DNA from: Candidatus Aminicenantota bacterium
Lineage (GTDB): Bacteria; Acidobacteriota; Aminicenantia; Aminicenantales; Aminicenantaceae
Assembly (NCBI GenBank): GCA_023135995.1
Contig: JAGLRY010000472.1
Location: 1-6,728 of the forward strand
Reading direction: 5' to 3'
Length of the DNA stretch: 6,728 bases
The translations under genes were made by a program, and so were the position numbers. This document shows positions 5,851 through 6,728 of the stretch, piece by piece (position 1 is the stretch's first letter; each line of letters starts with the position of its first letter). The notes below the pieces were generated by a model. The model did not search any database and was not told where the DNA came from. It saw nothing but the letters and a program-made list of their open reading frames with translations.

Positions 5851-6681
5851 CTAGACGGAAGGGGCCAGGATGTCGTTCATCGCTCTGTACATCTTCTGGA
5901 TCTTTTGGACCAGTCCATCAAATTCGGCGAGCGTGAGAAGCTGATCCCTGTCGCAAAGAGCTTCTTTGGGATTTGGGTGAACTTCGATCATGATGCCGTC
6001 ACTCCCTGCAGCTACGGCTGCGAGGCACATCCGCTCCACCAGACTTGCCCGGCCTGTGGCGTGAGAGGGGTCGACAATCACGGGAAGGTGAGTGATCTCT
6101 TTGACAGCGGGTATGATACTCAGGTCCAGAGTGTTTCGTGTGTAGGTCTCGAATGTCCGGATGCCTCTTTCACACAGCACGACATGAGGATTCCCTTCGG
6201 AGAGAATGTATTCCGCGCAGTTGATCCATTCTTCGAGCGAGGCGTTCATCCCTCTTTTCAAAAGCACGGGTTTATCGGTTTTTCCCACTTCCTTCAGAAG
6301 AGTGAAATTCTGCATGTTCCTTGAACCGATCTGGAACATGTCCGCATATTCGCTGACCATTGCGATGTGACGGGTATCCATGATCTCGGTGACGATGGGT
6401 AATCCTGTTTCTTCCCGTGCCTGGGATAAAATTTCGAGACCTTCCGATCCCAAGCCTTGAAAAGAATATGGGGATGTTCTGGGCTTAAAAGCTCCCCCTC
6501 TTAAGATGTTGGCCCCCGCTTTTTTGACAGCGTGCGCGATTGTGAGCGTTTGGGTTTTGTTCTCCACTGTACAGGGACCAGCGATGAGAGTAAAGCCCGA
6601 ACCGATGTTCTGCTCACCAACAGAAACAACTGTGCGCTTGAAGTTTGTGTTTTTTAAAGAGCTCAGTTTTAGATCATCCAT
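5851..6681 (-). CDS. aroF: DAHP synthase (3-deoxy-7-phosphoheptulonate synthase), type I-beta catalytic core
   Basis: This enzyme condenses phosphoenolpyruvate with erythrose-4-phosphate, the entry step of the pathway. Its 276 residues match the KDO8P-synthase-like (I-beta) family: IAGPC (33-37), LRGGAFKPRTSPYSFQG (60-76), VTEIMD (97-102), QIGSRNMQN (117-125), LLKRGM (140-145), CERGIRTFE (170-178), VDPSHATGR (203-211) and IEVHP (232-236). Likely metal ligands are C37, H206, E233 and D244, as in the Thermotoga enzyme. Neither the N-terminal ferredoxin-like regulatory domain of Thermotoga nor the N-terminal chorismate mutase domain of Bacillus is present, so allosteric control is probably absent or supplied by another protein. 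The ATG at 6681 is the only plausible start: an in-frame TAA lies five codons upstream. It has no normal Shine-Dalgarno and sits just after a TATAAT box. KDO8P synthase is a more distant alternative, made unlikely by the neighbours and the RGGAFKPRTSPYSFQG motif. Confidence 0.96.
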   Translation of the reverse strand: MDDLKLSSLKNTNFKRTVVSVGEQNIGSGFTLIAGPCTVENKTQTLTIAHAVKKAGANILRGGAFKPRTSPYSFQGLGSEGLEILSQAREETGLPIVTEIMDTRHIAMVSEYADMFQIGSRNMQNFTLLKEVGKTDKPVLLKRGMNASLEEWINCAEYILSEGNPHVVLCERGIRTFETYTRNTLDLSIIPAVKEITHLPVIVDPSHATGRASLVERMCLAAVAAGSDGIMIEVHPNPKEALCDRDQLLTLAEFDGLVQKIQKMYRAMNDILAPSV

Positions 6682-6685
6682 AACT

Positions 6686-6721
6686 GCCCCATATTATACC
6701 CTGTTCGGCTTTGTATGAAAA
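6686..6721 (-). promoter_or_regulatory. Predicted sigma-70-like promoter of the aro operon
   Basis: A perfect TATAAT lies at 6693-6698, preceded after exactly 17 bases by TTTTCA (6716-6721; 4 of 6 matches to TTGACA). The expected transcription start near 6686 leaves only about five bases before the aroF ATG, so the message would be nearly leaderless. No operator, attenuator or riboswitch is visible, though only seven bases upstream of the -35 box fall in the window. Confidence 0.6.
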
Positions 6722-6728
6722 GTGTTGC

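Larger units (their letters stand above)
680..6681 (-). other. Shikimate pathway operon, genes in order of reaction steps
   Basis: Six adjacent genes encoding seven activities (DAHP synthase, AroB, AroD, AroE+AroK, AroA, AroC) run in the same direction. One 12-base gap is followed by overlaps of 14, 4, 32 and 8 bases, so a single message with coupled translation is the simplest reading. Two coupled starts carry strong ribosome sites inside the preceding gene (aroD and aroC); the others have weak ones. No terminator-like hairpin was found between the genes or in the 613-679 spacer after aroC, so the last gene of the window may belong to the same transcript. Confidence 0.85.

Noticed and set aside
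5653..6324. Plus-strand open frame of 223 codons
   Set aside because: It is antisense to the 5' part of aroB and most of aroF, both of which have full motif sets. Its translation shows no recognisable family pattern, and it has no convincing ribosome site.

Overview
The window is almost entirely one minus-strand operon that encodes all seven steps from phosphoenolpyruvate and erythrose-4-phosphate to chorismate. In transcription order (high to low coordinate) the genes are a DAHP synthase (aroF type), aroB, aroD, an aroE-aroK fusion, aroA and aroC. An incomplete gene for a Rid/YjgF-fold, chorismatase-like protein follows and runs off the left edge. Gene order matches the biochemical order of the pathway exactly, so the last gene sits where a chorismate-using enzyme would be expected.

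Layout: 6686-6721 holds a sigma-70-like promoter, with a perfect TATAAT, just before the first gene. From 5851 down to 1659 the genes are packed tightly: a 12-base gap between aroF and aroB, then overlaps of 14, 4, 32 and 8 bases. The only real spacer, 67 bases, lies between aroC and the last gene. It contains a second TATAAT promoter placed so that transcription would start at, or very near, the ATG. All plus-strand open frames are shadows of these genes, and no RNA genes, mobile elements, CRISPR arrays or terminators were seen.

The organism is a bacterium using the standard code (TGA and TAG both used as stops), with strong Shine-Dalgarno sites before aroC and aroD, and roughly balanced base composition. 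The lineage cannot be fixed from the sequence. The type I dehydroquinase, the short single-domain DAHP synthase and the AroE-AroK fusion are an uncommon combination. The TATAAT boxes and clear Shine-Dalgarno sites argue against Bacteroidetes-type expression signals.

The most interesting points are the chorismatase-like gene ending a pathway-ordered operon, the AroE-AroK fusion, the two TATAAT boxes set unusually close to start codons, and an atypical substrate-binding loop in AroA.
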